64,000 nucleotides of DNA. Origin: JAFGTX01 sp942492225. GTDB lineage: Bacteria; Bacillota; Clostridia; Peptostreptococcales; Acidaminobacteraceae. The notes below the pieces were generated by a model. That model saw only the letters and a list, made by a program, of their open reading frames with translations, did not search any database and was not told where the DNA came from. This document shows positions 17,457-26,228 of the stretch, piece by piece; within the stretch, counting starts at the first letter, position 1, and each line of letters opens with the position of its first letter. A program made the position numbers and the translations under genes. Where the stretch lies: positions 60,530 through 124,529 of the forward strand of contig CALODS010000004.1 in NCBI GenBank assembly GCA_942492225.1, in the 5' to 3' direction.

Positions 17457-18542
17457 ATGAAAAGAACTAAACTTATAATGCTTGCAGTAGCAATGTCTAT
17501 GTTATTGACTGGATGTGCATCAGCAATGGAAACTGTTGAGGGAAGCTCACGATCAGTAGAAGTTCAAGAAGCTAAGATGGAAAAAGGTAATGAAACGCTA
17601 GAATATATAGGGATTGTAGGCTCTAAAGAAATTGTGAAATATAGTTTTAAAACACCAGGTAAAATTGAAAAAATATATGTAGAAAAGGGACAAAAGGTTA
17701 GTGCTGGAGATCCACTTGCAAAACTTGATGAACAAGAGTTGAATTTTGCAATGTCAGGTGCCCAAGCAAAGTTAAGTGCAGCAGAATTTCAGGTAATACA
17801 AGCCAAAGAAGCCTTGGCATATGATAGGGAAAATCTGAGAAAAATGAAAGCGCTTTTAGATGAAAATGCAATATCTCAAGACTTATATGATCAATTAACA
17901 CTAAAAACATCGGTATCAGAAGAAACATATAAGCAAGCGGTAGCTCAAGTAAGTGGACTTAGAGCAGATGTTGACCATAAAAGTTATTTGTTGAAGAATG
18001 CAACAATTGTCGCTGATACAGATGGGCTTGTTGTTGAAGTGATTAATCAAGAAAATGAACAAGTTGCAGCATATTATCCTGTTGTAGCAGTACGTAGTAT
18101 TGCACAAGTTGTCAATGTTGGAATTGCGCAAAAAGATGTAGACAAAGTAGCACTTGGTACAGCTGCTTCAATAGACTTTTATGGAAATAAAGCCAGTGGT
18201 GAGATTACACAAGTTGCTGATGCACCAGATAAAGAAACAAGAACCTACAACGGTGAAATAACTTTGAAAAACTCGAATTACAAACTCGGTGCAATTACCA
18301 AAGTGACTTTTGACGTTGGTGATATCAGCGGCATCTGGGTGCCTGTCAATGCTATTCTTTCAGATGGCGAGGATTACGTTTATGTCGTCAAAGACGGACG
18401 TGCTTTTAAACAAATCGTAAAGATTGTTCAGATTAACAATGGAAAAATGATGGTTGAAGGATTACAAGAAGGTCAGCAGGTTGTTGTTAATGGAATGAAA
18501 AATTTGTTGGACGGTATGGAAGTAAACATCAGCGAAGAATAG
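17457..18542 (+). CDS. RND efflux adaptor lipoprotein
   Basis: This 361-aa protein has a lipoprotein signal peptide with lipobox LTGC (Cys at about 20), then the membrane fusion protein pattern: PGKIEKIYVEKGQKVSAGDPLAKLD (first lipoyl half), a helical hairpin (about 95-175), ATIVADTDGLVVEVINQENEQV (second half), a beta-barrel and a membrane-proximal domain ending EGLQEGQQVVVNGMKNLLDGMEV. It partners the RND pump encoded 9 nt downstream. Without an outer membrane it would act at the outer face of the cytoplasmic membrane. Expression is probably set by the TetR gene just upstream. Confidence 0.93.
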   Translation: MKRTKLIMLAVAMSMLLTGCASAMETVEGSSRSVEVQEAKMEKGNETLEYIGIVGSKEIVKYSFKTPGKIEKIYVEKGQKVSAGDPLAKLDEQELNFAMSGAQAKLSAAEFQVIQAKEALAYDRENLRKMKALLDENAISQDLYDQLTLKTSVSEETYKQAVAQVSGLRADVDHKSYLLKNATIVADTDGLVVEVINQENEQVAAYYPVVAVRSIAQVVNVGIAQKDVDKVALGTAASIDFYGNKASGEITQVADAPDKETRTYNGEITLKNSNYKLGAITKVTFDVGDISGIWVPVNAILSDGEDYVYVVKDGRAFKQIVKIVQINNGKMMVEGLQEGQQVVVNGMKNLLDGMEVNISEE

Positions 18543-18551
18543 GAGAGCATA

Positions 18552-21500
18552 ATGGAAAAACTCATTAGAAAATTAATAGATGAAAGACGCGTAACATTAT
18601 TTTTGGCAATCTGTTTAGCTGTGATTGGAATATATGGATACTATTTATTACCGCGACAAGAAAATCCAGATGTATCAGCACCGATCGCAATGATTATTAC
18701 ACCGTACCCAGGCGCATCACCAAAAGATGTCAATGAACTGGTTTCCAAAAAAATCGAAGATGAAATGGCCGAACTTGATAATTATGATTATGTAAAAAGT
18801 GTTTCTCAAGACAGTGTATCAGTCGTTATTGTATATTTTGAAACATCAGCTGATAGCGAAAAAGCAATGCAAGATGTTCGTAATGCAATGATGGATATTC
18901 AATCACAATTGCCAAGTGGTATTATGCAAAGTGATGTTCGTACAGATTTAACAGAATCAGCCGGCATTGTTATCAGTTTGTCAGGTGAGACATATACGTA
19001 TGAACAATTGGCTTCATTTGGAGAGCAATTTAAAGATGCACTGATTGATGTTGAGGGTGTTTCTAAATTTAATATTGAGGGTGAACTTGATAAAGAAGTA
19101 AAAGTAGTTGTTAATATGGAAAAATTAAATCAATTGGGCTTATCTCTAATGGATTTAGATCAATATTTAAAGATGCAAAATGTTGAGATTCCTTCAGGTT
19201 ATTTAGATACCGAAGATGGAAAAATTAAACTGAGAGCACCTGGTGTTTTTGAATCTCTTTCAGACATTGAAAATTTAGTAGTCGGCGTATCAACGGATAC
19301 AGGTGTCGTAACAAAATTATCCGATATAGCTGATATTTACATGGGACTTGAAGATGGCGCTGAAAAGTTTAAACAAAATGGTAACAATGCAGTATTATTA
19401 ACGGGTTATTTCCAAGAAGGTAAAAATGTCGTTCTTATCGGTAAAGAGGTAAGAGAAAAAATTGACGCAGTTAAATTAAATTTACCCTCAGATTTAATCG
19501 TTGAAGAAGTAATTTATCAACCAGACGCAGTATCTTCTTCAACAAACGATTTTATGAAAAATCTTATTGCAGGTATTTTATTAGTTGTAATTGTGGTGTT
19601 CTTTGGTTTAGGGTTTAGAAATGCAATCGTTGTTTCAGCCGCGATTCCATTATCAATTCTGATGACATTTGGTGCAATGTATTTTATGGATATAAAAATT
19701 CATCAGATGTCATTGACAGCACTGATCATCGCTTTAGGAATATTAGTAGATAATGCAATTGTTATTAGTGATACGGTTCAAGTGAGATATGATGGTGGAG
19801 AAGAACTTGTTGAAGCAGCAATAAATGGAACCAGTGCTTCAGCGGTACCTATTTTTACGGCCACTTTAACAACGATTGCTGCCTTTTCACCATTGCTAGG
19901 ATTGCCAGGTGCAGCAGGTCAATTTATTAGACCGATTCCACTGGTTCTTATTATTTCAATGCTTGCAGCCTACATTGTTGCAATGTTCGTTACACCCTCT
20001 ATGGCAGTTACTTTCTTCAAGAAATCTAAAGTTAAAAAGAAAGAGGATAGCAGGCTGAGACTTTTCTTCTCGAAATTATTGAGAAATGGGTTAAATAAGA
20101 AAAGACAAACGACAATTGCAACATTTATTGTACTTATCTTAGTGCTTGGAATAGTTGTACCAATGTTACCATCGCAATTTTTTCCTTATGCAGATAAGGA
20201 CATTCTCTATATTGATATAGATGCTGAAGAAGCAGGAAACATAGAATTTACAGAGGCGCTAGCTGATGAAGTCGTTGCAGTGTTACAAGATGTGCCTGAA
20301 TTACTGAATTATACAGTTGCCGTTGGTAATGGGCTACCTAAATTTTATGTGACAATGCCACCAGCAACCCCTTCAAAATCTTATGCGCAATTGGTGTGTC
20401 ACTACAATTTAAAAACCGAGAATCAACGCTTTGACGATAAGATCACGTTTAAAGACTTCCTTCAAAAAAAATTAGATCAAGAAATATCTAAAGGAACGAC
20501 GTCGGTTGTTTTACTAGAGTATGCAGAACCAATGGATGCAAAAGTAATCGTAAGAGTTTCAGGAAAAAATTATGATCGTATAAGTGAAGTGACAAATGAA
20601 TTACAAAATAAAATGAATGAAATTGACAATTTGGCAAGCGTTTCCTCAGATAAAAATCCATTGACTTATCAAATGGATTTAGATGTGGATGATGCAATTG
20701 CCTCTAGTATGGGCATTACAACCTATGATGTTCAAGGACAGATAAATGTCGCGCTTTATGGAAAAAATTCAACAGTATTCAGAAAAGACGGTAAAGAATA
20801 TGCCGTACATTTAAAGTCCAATATTGATTCAGAAACAGGTCTCAATAATATGGCTATAAAATCAACTTTGACGGACAATAAAATACCTCTTAGACAGTTT
20901 GCTGAAATTGGATTTAGTCAAAAACAAGATACTATTAGAAATTTCAATAGAGAAGAAACTTTCCATATTTATGGAATAGAAAAACCAGGCATGAGTCCAG
21001 TTGAAATTGAAGATTATATTGAAAGTACAATTATTCCATCTATTGACACCACAGGTGTAAAGATATCATTTGATGGAGAGAGGGAACAAGTAAAAAAATA
21101 CTTTGGCGCAGCTGGAGTATTGGCTGGTGGGGCAATTTTCTTAATTTTTATCATTCTAATTGTTCAGTTTAACTCATTTATGCAAGCTTTGATCATATTA
21201 ATGACAATTCCACTGTCTCTTATTGGTTCAATGCTTGGATTACTTATTTTTAGACAGCCACTGTCATTTACAGGTGTTCTAGGTGTTATTGCATTAATTG
21301 GTCTCGTTGTTAAAAATGGAATTTTGTTGATTGAATATATTAACGATGCAAGAAAAAGTGGTGACAATATTGATGATGCATGTGTGGATGCTGTAAACAA
21401 GCGATTTAACGCAATTATATTAAGCTCAATGACAACCATCTTAGGGTTGTTCCCTCTCGCTATTTCGGGAAGTGATTTGTTTGCACCAATGGCGGTATCA

Positions 21501-21617
21501 CTTATGTCTGGACTTGCAGTGTCAACATTTTTAACGCTTGTTATCATTCCAGTAATGTACAGTTTATTTGAAACTTATATAGAAAAAAAGAAACAAAAGA
21601 AAATCACTGTGTTATAA
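18552..21617 (+). CDS. RND-family efflux transporter (AcrB-like)
   Basis: This 1021-aa protein has the full RND layout. One N-terminal helix (11-29) is followed by an external porter domain starting LPRQENPDVSAPIAMIITPYPGASPKDV, a six-helix bundle (about 335-490), a second external domain and a second bundle (about 860-1010). The proton-relay helix reads ALIIALGILVDNAIVISD, with one Asp after the Val-Asp-Asn motif. RND pumps export drugs, lipids or metals by proton exchange. It follows the TetR gene and adaptor in one operon. The ribosome binding site is AGGAG. Substrate unknown. A second, distinct RND pump lies at 55139-58402. Confidence 0.93.
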   Translation: MEKLIRKLIDERRVTLFLAICLAVIGIYGYYLLPRQENPDVSAPIAMIITPYPGASPKDVNELVSKKIEDEMAELDNYDYVKSVSQDSVSVVIVYFETSADSEKAMQDVRNAMMDIQSQLPSGIMQSDVRTDLTESAGIVISLSGETYTYEQLASFGEQFKDALIDVEGVSKFNIEGELDKEVKVVVNMEKLNQLGLSLMDLDQYLKMQNVEIPSGYLDTEDGKIKLRAPGVFESLSDIENLVVGVSTDTGVVTKLSDIADIYMGLEDGAEKFKQNGNNAVLLTGYFQEGKNVVLIGKEVREKIDAVKLNLPSDLIVEEVIYQPDAVSSSTNDFMKNLIAGILLVVIVVFFGLGFRNAIVVSAAIPLSILMTFGAMYFMDIKIHQMSLTALIIALGILVDNAIVISDTVQVRYDGGEELVEAAINGTSASAVPIFTATLTTIAAFSPLLGLPGAAGQFIRPIPLVLIISMLAAYIVAMFVTPSMAVTFFKKSKVKKKEDSRLRLFFSKLLRNGLNKKRQTTIATFIVLILVLGIVVPMLPSQFFPYADKDILYIDIDAEEAGNIEFTEALADEVVAVLQDVPELLNYTVAVGNGLPKFYVTMPPATPSKSYAQLVCHYNLKTENQRFDDKITFKDFLQKKLDQEISKGTTSVVLLEYAEPMDAKVIVRVSGKNYDRISEVTNELQNKMNEIDNLASVSSDKNPLTYQMDLDVDDAIASSMGITTYDVQGQINVALYGKNSTVFRKDGKEYAVHLKSNIDSETGLNNMAIKSTLTDNKIPLRQFAEIGFSQKQDTIRNFNREETFHIYGIEKPGMSPVEIEDYIESTIIPSIDTTGVKISFDGEREQVKKYFGAAGVLAGGAIFLIFIILIVQFNSFMQALIILMTIPLSLIGSMLGLLIFRQPLSFTGVLGVIALIGLVVKNGILLIEYINDARKSGDNIDDACVDAVNKRFNAIILSSMTTILGLFPLAISGSDLFAPMAVSLMSGLAVSTFLTLVIIPVMYSLFETYIEKKKQKKITVL

Positions 21618-21625
21618 TAAACGAG

Positions 21626-22426
21626 ATGTCAAATCGATTTTTAGAACATGGATGTGAGACGATGGTATTAAAAAAACTTGAAAAGAAACTAGAACAAATA
21701 GCAAAAGCATATGGATGTGATGTCACTTATGAAGAATCAAAATCTTCTCTTTTGACACTTTCGGAAAGTGACGAAGAAACAAAGGAAAAGAAGTGGATGA
21801 TAGTTTTTGATTACCATCCAGAAACTGGAATGAGTATTCGTAGCTTTGGACTCAATTATTTTGACCATCAAATCAATAACTTTCCTATTAGCAACATTGA
21901 CAAAGATGTTGTTGACTTAAGTCAACATTTTGATGAAGATGATCCCCTTAGTGTCATGAGAACGGAAGTGAATTTTATTTCTGATAAGACAGTGGATGTG
22001 ATAAAGTTAATCGTAGAAAAAGATTTGAATGGATTGCACGTTGAACTTATTGAAAGCAGAGATTCTACGGATTTCAGTATACTCCTTAGTGAACACTTTA
22101 AGTGTTCTATTCCAGCAATTGATGATGATGGATTTCAACACTATTTAGTAACATTAACAAATAATAAGTGGCAGGTGTCGGCACCTGAAATTGGTACATG
22201 GACACAGGAAACACTTTATAATGCTTTGATTATTGATTACAGTTTTGCGGACCAACTCCTTCATTTTACTTTTTATAACAAAGACGCTCAGTTAGTACAA
22301 CGGAGCAATGTGGCGATTCGTAAGATTGAAGTAGATGGGGATGCACTCGTTTTTCATTCTGTAAAAAGAAATAAAAAAATTAGACTGAATTGTGGCAAGC
22401 GACTGTCAATGGACGTTAATTATTAA
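21626..22426 (+). CDS. Protein of unknown function
   Basis: I do not recognise this 266-aa protein. It is soluble, acidic, without signal peptide or membrane segment. Residues 20-40 are Lys/Glu-rich and helical; the rest looks like alternating beta strands with short loops (WMIVFDYHPETGMSIRSFGLNYF, VIKLIVEKDLNGLHVELIE, KIRLNCGKRLSMDVNY). No catalytic motif is obvious. The start is uncertain: the ATG at 21626 has no good ribosome binding site, and the ATG at 21662 with GTGAGA before it is a plausible alternative. It sits 8 nt after the RND gene and before a strong terminator, so it is probably the last gene of that operon. Confidence 0.6.
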   Translation: MSNRFLEHGCETMVLKKLEKKLEQIAKAYGCDVTYEESKSSLLTLSESDEETKEKKWMIVFDYHPETGMSIRSFGLNYFDHQINNFPISNIDKDVVDLSQHFDEDDPLSVMRTEVNFISDKTVDVIKLIVEKDLNGLHVELIESRDSTDFSILLSEHFKCSIPAIDDDGFQHYLVTLTNNKWQVSAPEIGTWTQETLYNALIIDYSFADQLLHFTFYNKDAQLVQRSNVAIRKIEVDGDALVFHSVKRNKKIRLNCGKRLSMDVNY

Positions 22427-22433
22427 TAAAACA

Positions 22434-22483
22434 AAAAACCTCAACCACTAGAAACGTGATGTTTTCTAATGGTTGAGGTTTTT
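22434..22483 (+). terminator. Intrinsic terminator of the TetR-RND operon
   Basis: An A-rich arm with CCTCAACCA (22439-22447) pairs with TGGTTGAGG (22470-22478) and runs into TTTTT; inner bases TAGAAA/TTTCTA extend the stem. Confidence 0.85.
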
Positions 22484-22520
22484 ATTTGGTTTTTTGGAAT
22501 AAATCGAATATATAAAATGT

Positions 22521-22550
22521 TTGCAATTGTGAAAAAATTAATGGTATAAT
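22521..22550 (+). promoter_or_regulatory. Promoter of the maltodextrin operon
   Basis: TTGCAA (22521-22526) and a perfect TATAAT (22545-22550) are 18 bp apart. The start of transcription would fall at about 22557, exactly where the operator cluster begins. Confidence 0.8.
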
Positions 22551-22556
22551 GTCCAT

Positions 22557-22592
22557 GAAAACGTTTTCGGTAACGTTACCGAAAACGTTGCC
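22557..22592 (+). promoter_or_regulatory. Tandem LacI-family operators
   Basis: GAAAACGTTTTC (22557-22568), CGGTAACGTTACCG (22568-22581) and an imperfect GAAAACGTTGCC (22581-22592) are laid end to end, each centred on ACGT at 12-bp spacing. Bases 22560-22589 form one perfect 30-bp palindrome. Two or three LacI dimers could sit on the same face over the transcription start. Confidence 0.85.
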
Positions 22593-22628
22593 ATAAACCT
22601 TGCAACATAGAATAGATGGAGGGTAGTA

Positions 22629-23672
22629 ATGAAGAGAAATGTTAATATAAAAGACATTGCAAAACTTTCAGGGGTAGGAATTAGTACTGTTTCAAGGGTT
22701 TTAAATAAACATTCAGATGTAAAAAAAGAAACGCGTGAAAAGGTTTTACAAGTGATTAAGGATTATAATTATATTCCTAATAATAGTGCAAGAAATTTAA
22801 AGCGTACAGCATCCAAAAATATTGGTGTATTGGTTAAAGGTATTTATAATCCCTTCTTCTCTAAAGTCGTTAGAGCGATTGAAGAGGAAATCGCAAGACA
22901 AGGTTATTCGATGATTTTACATTACAATGCCAAAGATGCAAAAAATGATGGTGAAATTGCTCTTGAATTAATAAAAGAAAAAAAATTAACGGGACTTATA
23001 TGCTTAGGTGGAGATTTTGAAGACTTTGATCCACAGCAAATTAAGGCAATGGAAACACCAATCGTATTATGTTCAACTATGGTTCAGTATTCTGGTGATG
23101 AAAATTATTATTCGTCTGTGAATATTGATGATGCAGTAGCTGCGGAGAGTGCTGTTGAAGCAATTATCAGCTGTCATCATAAGCGTATTGGCATGATTAA
23201 ATTGCGAGACGATGACTATAGTGTTTGCCAGTATCGGATGAATGGCTATAAGAATGCCCTCAAGAAACACAATATAGAGTTTGACCCATCCTTTGTAGAA
23301 GTTGGTGATTATACATTTGAAACTGGGTATGAAGCAATGCAAAGACTACTTGATAAAGAGTTAGGTTTAACTGCTGTATTTGTAAGTACAGATTTAATGG
23401 CCATCGGTGCCGCTAGAGCAGCGATGGAACGATGTATAAAAGTTCCAGAAGATTTGTCGATTGTGGGTTTTGATGGTATAGAATTTACGGAGTATTTTAT
23501 GCCTTCAATTTCAACAGTGATGCAGCCAGTAGAAGAGATGGGTATCAAAAGTGTGGAACTACTATTTGATGTATTAAATAATAAAGCGCCCCATCAACAT
23601 ATTATTTTTAACACAACATTTTTACACAGAGAATCTTTAAGATCAGTAGGAGGAAATGCATGTCCAAAGTAA
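22629..23672 (+). CDS. LacI-family repressor of the maltodextrin operon
   Basis: This 347-aa regulator has the LacI DNA-binding head at its N-terminus, VNIKDIAKLSGVGISTVSRVLN, with the hinge helix NNSARNLKR, then a periplasmic-binding-like sugar domain (about 62-335). GGAGGG lies before the ATG at 22629. It heads the operon and its own leader carries tandem LacI operators, so it probably represses itself and the downstream transport and degradation genes until maltose or a maltodextrin binds. Its last bases overlap the start of the ATPase gene by 13 nt, coupling their translation, which would tie repressor level to operon expression. Confidence 0.93.
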   Translation: MKRNVNIKDIAKLSGVGISTVSRVLNKHSDVKKETREKVLQVIKDYNYIPNNSARNLKRTASKNIGVLVKGIYNPFFSKVVRAIEEEIARQGYSMILHYNAKDAKNDGEIALELIKEKKLTGLICLGGDFEDFDPQQIKAMETPIVLCSTMVQYSGDENYYSSVNIDDAVAAESAVEAIISCHHKRIGMIKLRDDDYSVCQYRMNGYKNALKKHNIEFDPSFVEVGDYTFETGYEAMQRLLDKELGLTAVFVSTDLMAIGAARAAMERCIKVPEDLSIVGFDGIEFTEYFMPSISTVMQPVEEMGIKSVELLFDVLNNKAPHQHIIFNTTFLHRESLRSVGGNACPK

Positions 23673-24760
23673 TAATTGAACAACTAAAAAAAGTATATTC
23701 AAATGGATTTCAAGCTGTTCATGGAATCGATTTAGAAATTAAAGATGGCGAATTTATGGTATTTGTTGGACCCTCTGGTTGTGCCAAATCTACAACATTA
23801 AGAATGATTGCAGGTTTAGAAGAAATATCAGGTGGGACGGTACAAATTGGTGATAGAGTCGTAAACGATGTTCAACCCAAAGACAGAGGTATTGCCATGG
23901 TATTTCAGAATTACGCACTTTATCCTCATATGACGGTATACGACAACATGGCGTTCTCATTAAAAATGAAAAAGATTGATAAAGAAAAAATAAAGAAAAG
24001 TGTGGAGGAAGCGGCACACATATTGGAATTAGAATCCGTATTGGATCGTAAACCCAAAGAACTGTCTGGTGGACAAAGACAGCGTGTTGCTGTTGGTAGA
24101 GCAATTGTAAGAAATCCAGAAGTGTTTTTATTTGACGAACCCTTATCAAATTTAGATGCAAAATTAAGAGTCAACATGCGTGTTCAATTATCGCAATTGC
24201 ACCAAAAATTAAAAACAACAATGATTTATGTTACACACGATCAAGTAGAAGCAATGACAATGGGCGATAGAATTTGTGTAATGAATTTAGGAAAGATTAT
24301 GCAAGTGGATTCTCCACTGAATTTATATCATACACCAAAAAATAAATTTGTAGCAGGCTTTATTGGGTCGCCATCAATGAACCTCATTGATGGGGTACTC
24401 GTGGAAGATAAAGGCACAATAAGTATTGAGATAGGGGGGATTAAGCTCGCTTTACCAAAGGCTAAAGCTGATAAAGTTATGAATTATGTGGGCAATAAGG
24501 TTTGGTTTGGAAGTAGACCAGAATATATAAACCTTGGAGCCGAAGAATCAAATGACACAGTTAAAGGTACTATTGAAGTGTTGGAACACATGGGCAATGA
24601 AAGTTACATTCACTTCAAAGTACAAGGACAACCGTTTACGTCGAGAATTGACTCATTAGACTCCAAAGATTTAAGCGTTGGTATTGAGCAGATTTTCCGA
24701 ATGGATATGGAAAAGTGTCACATCTTTGATTATAACACAGAAGAGAATATAAGTTTATAA
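23660..24760 (+). CDS. Sugar ABC transporter ATPase (MalK/MsmK type)
   Basis: This 366-aa ATPase is of the MalK/UgpC/MsmX class: ABC domain (1-235) plus a C-terminal TOBE-type regulatory domain. Motifs are Q-loop VFQNYALYPHMTV, signature LSGGQRQRVAVGRAIVRNP, Walker B VFLFDEPLSNLDAKLR and H-loop VTHDQVEAMTMGDRI. The Walker A reads GPSGCAKSTT, with Ala where nearly all relatives have Gly (GCGKST). Ala can probably be tolerated, but this is unusual. AGGAGG at 23648-23653 lies inside the end of the LacI gene. It energises the permeases encoded at 26229-27916. It may also serve other sugar importers, as MsmX does in Bacillus. Confidence 0.92.
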   Translation: MSKVIIEQLKKVYSNGFQAVHGIDLEIKDGEFMVFVGPSGCAKSTTLRMIAGLEEISGGTVQIGDRVVNDVQPKDRGIAMVFQNYALYPHMTVYDNMAFSLKMKKIDKEKIKKSVEEAAHILELESVLDRKPKELSGGQRQRVAVGRAIVRNPEVFLFDEPLSNLDAKLRVNMRVQLSQLHQKLKTTMIYVTHDQVEAMTMGDRICVMNLGKIMQVDSPLNLYHTPKNKFVAGFIGSPSMNLIDGVLVEDKGTISIEIGGIKLALPKAKADKVMNYVGNKVWFGSRPEYINLGAEESNDTVKGTIEVLEHMGNESYIHFKVQGQPFTSRIDSLDSKDLSVGIEQIFRMDMEKCHIFDYNTEENISL

Positions 24761-24773
24761 AGGGAGGATTATC

Positions 24774-26135
24774 ATGTTCAAATTTAAAAAGTTTATGTCT
24801 GTTATGCTATTGACTGCTATGGTCGCGTCTGTAGGGTTAACAGGATGTTCACCAAAAGAAGAAGCACCAGCACCGTCACCAGTGGATACAGGTTCAACAG
24901 AAGCACCGGCAATGGAAGCAGCGGAGGTTGATATTTTCCAATTTAAGGTTGAAATTGCTAAAGAATTAGAAAATGCAGCAGCCGTATACATGAAGGCACA
25001 TCCAAATGTAAAAATAAATATTCAAACTGTAGGTGGTGGAGATGACTATGGTGCAGCGTTAAAAGCGAAATTCCAATCAGGTAGTGAACCAGATATCTAT
25101 AACGTTGGTGGTCCTCAAGATATAGAAGACTGGATGGCTAAATTAGAAGACTTATCATCTGAACCTTGGGTTGATCTTGCTCTTGAAGGTATTTTATCAG
25201 GTGCAACTGTAGATAATAAAGTATATGCTTTACCTTTCAATATTGAAGGATACGGATTTGTATATAACAAAGAAATTTTAACGGATGCAGGCATTGATGC
25301 CATGGCAATCAACGATTTTGAAAGTTTTGAAGAAGCTGTAAAGGTGTTAGATCAAAAAATAAAAGCGGGTGACTTAGAAGATAAGTACCCACTTCTTGAA
25401 GCTGTATTTGACTTCCCAGCTAAAGAAACTTGGGTTACTGGACTTCATGCATCGAATGCAGCGATTTCACAAGAATTAACAAGTTCATTAGATGCATTTG
25501 CAGCTAAAGAATTTGAGTTCAAATATAACGCAGCATATAAAGCGCTTATTGATATTCAAGCAGATTATTCTCCATCTTCTATGAAGAAAGGGAATTTAAA
25601 TGCAGTAGATTATGCAACACAAGTAGATGAGGGGATTGCACTTGAAAGAGTAGCAATTATCCAACAAGGTAACTGGGTATATGGTGGTGTTAATTCAATT
25701 GACGAAACTGTTGCTGCTAAGTTAGGTTTCCTTCCTTTCCCTGTTAAAGGTGTAAAAGAAGATTCAATACCAGTTGGCGTTCCTATGCACTGGGCTGTCA
25801 ACGCTAACTCGACGGATGCTGACAAAGTAGCAGCAAAAGATTTCTTGAACTGGTTATACACTTCTGATGAAGGTAAAGATTACATTGTCAATAAATTCTT
25901 CTTTATCCCACCATTAAAAGGATACGACGGATTTGAACCAAAAGATCCACTAGGACAAGATATCACAAGATTTGCAAATGAAGGTAGAACAATGCCTTGG
26001 GTATTCATGGGTTATCCAACAGGATGGGGCATGGAAGTTTTAGGAACAGAAATCCAGAAATATCTTGCAGGTGATGTTACTTGGGAAGAAGTAGTTGAAA
26101 CATCTGTTGCTAAATGGGCTGAATTAAGACAATAA
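24774..26135 (+). CDS. Maltodextrin-type sugar-binding lipoprotein
   Basis: This 453-aa protein has a signal peptide and lipobox LTGC, an Ala/Pro-rich flexible linker (about 27-45) and a SBP_bac_1-type sugar-binding fold. Recognisable parts are SGSEPDIYNVGGPQDIEDW, YALPFNIEGYGFVYNKEIL and the aromatic-rich GWGMEVLGTEIQKYL near the C-terminus. It would capture oligosaccharide outside the cell for the permeases. The enzymes downstream point to maltodextrin as the substrate. GGGAGG precedes the ATG. A strong GC-rich hairpin follows its stop before the permease genes, probably favouring higher levels of this component. Confidence 0.9.
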   Translation: MFKFKKFMSVMLLTAMVASVGLTGCSPKEEAPAPSPVDTGSTEAPAMEAAEVDIFQFKVEIAKELENAAAVYMKAHPNVKINIQTVGGGDDYGAALKAKFQSGSEPDIYNVGGPQDIEDWMAKLEDLSSEPWVDLALEGILSGATVDNKVYALPFNIEGYGFVYNKEILTDAGIDAMAINDFESFEEAVKVLDQKIKAGDLEDKYPLLEAVFDFPAKETWVTGLHASNAAISQELTSSLDAFAAKEFEFKYNAAYKALIDIQADYSPSSMKKGNLNAVDYATQVDEGIALERVAIIQQGNWVYGGVNSIDETVAAKLGFLPFPVKGVKEDSIPVGVPMHWAVNANSTDADKVAAKDFLNWLYTSDEGKDYIVNKFFFIPPLKGYDGFEPKDPLGQDITRFANEGRTMPWVFMGYPTGWGMEVLGTEIQKYLAGDVTWEEVVETSVAKWAELRQ

Positions 26136-26148
26136 TAGAGGATATTTT

Positions 26149-26170
26149 GAGGGGGGAGAAATCCCCCCTC
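26149..26170 (+). promoter_or_regulatory. Intercistronic hairpin after the sugar-binding protein
   Basis: GAGGGGGGA (26149-26157) pairs perfectly with TCCCCCCTC (26162-26170) around a GAAA tetraloop. No T-run follows, so it should act as an mRNA-stabilising or partial-termination element rather than a full terminator. Confidence 0.75.
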
Positions 26171-26228
26171 TATAATTATAAACAGTAAGTTAACAGCTTA
26201 GTGTTAAGAGAAATTAGGAGGAAACCAT

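Noticed and set aside
21164..21547. 127-aa minus-strand open frame inside the first RND gene
   Set aside because: It is antisense to conserved transmembrane helices of the pump, with no promoter or ribosome binding site.
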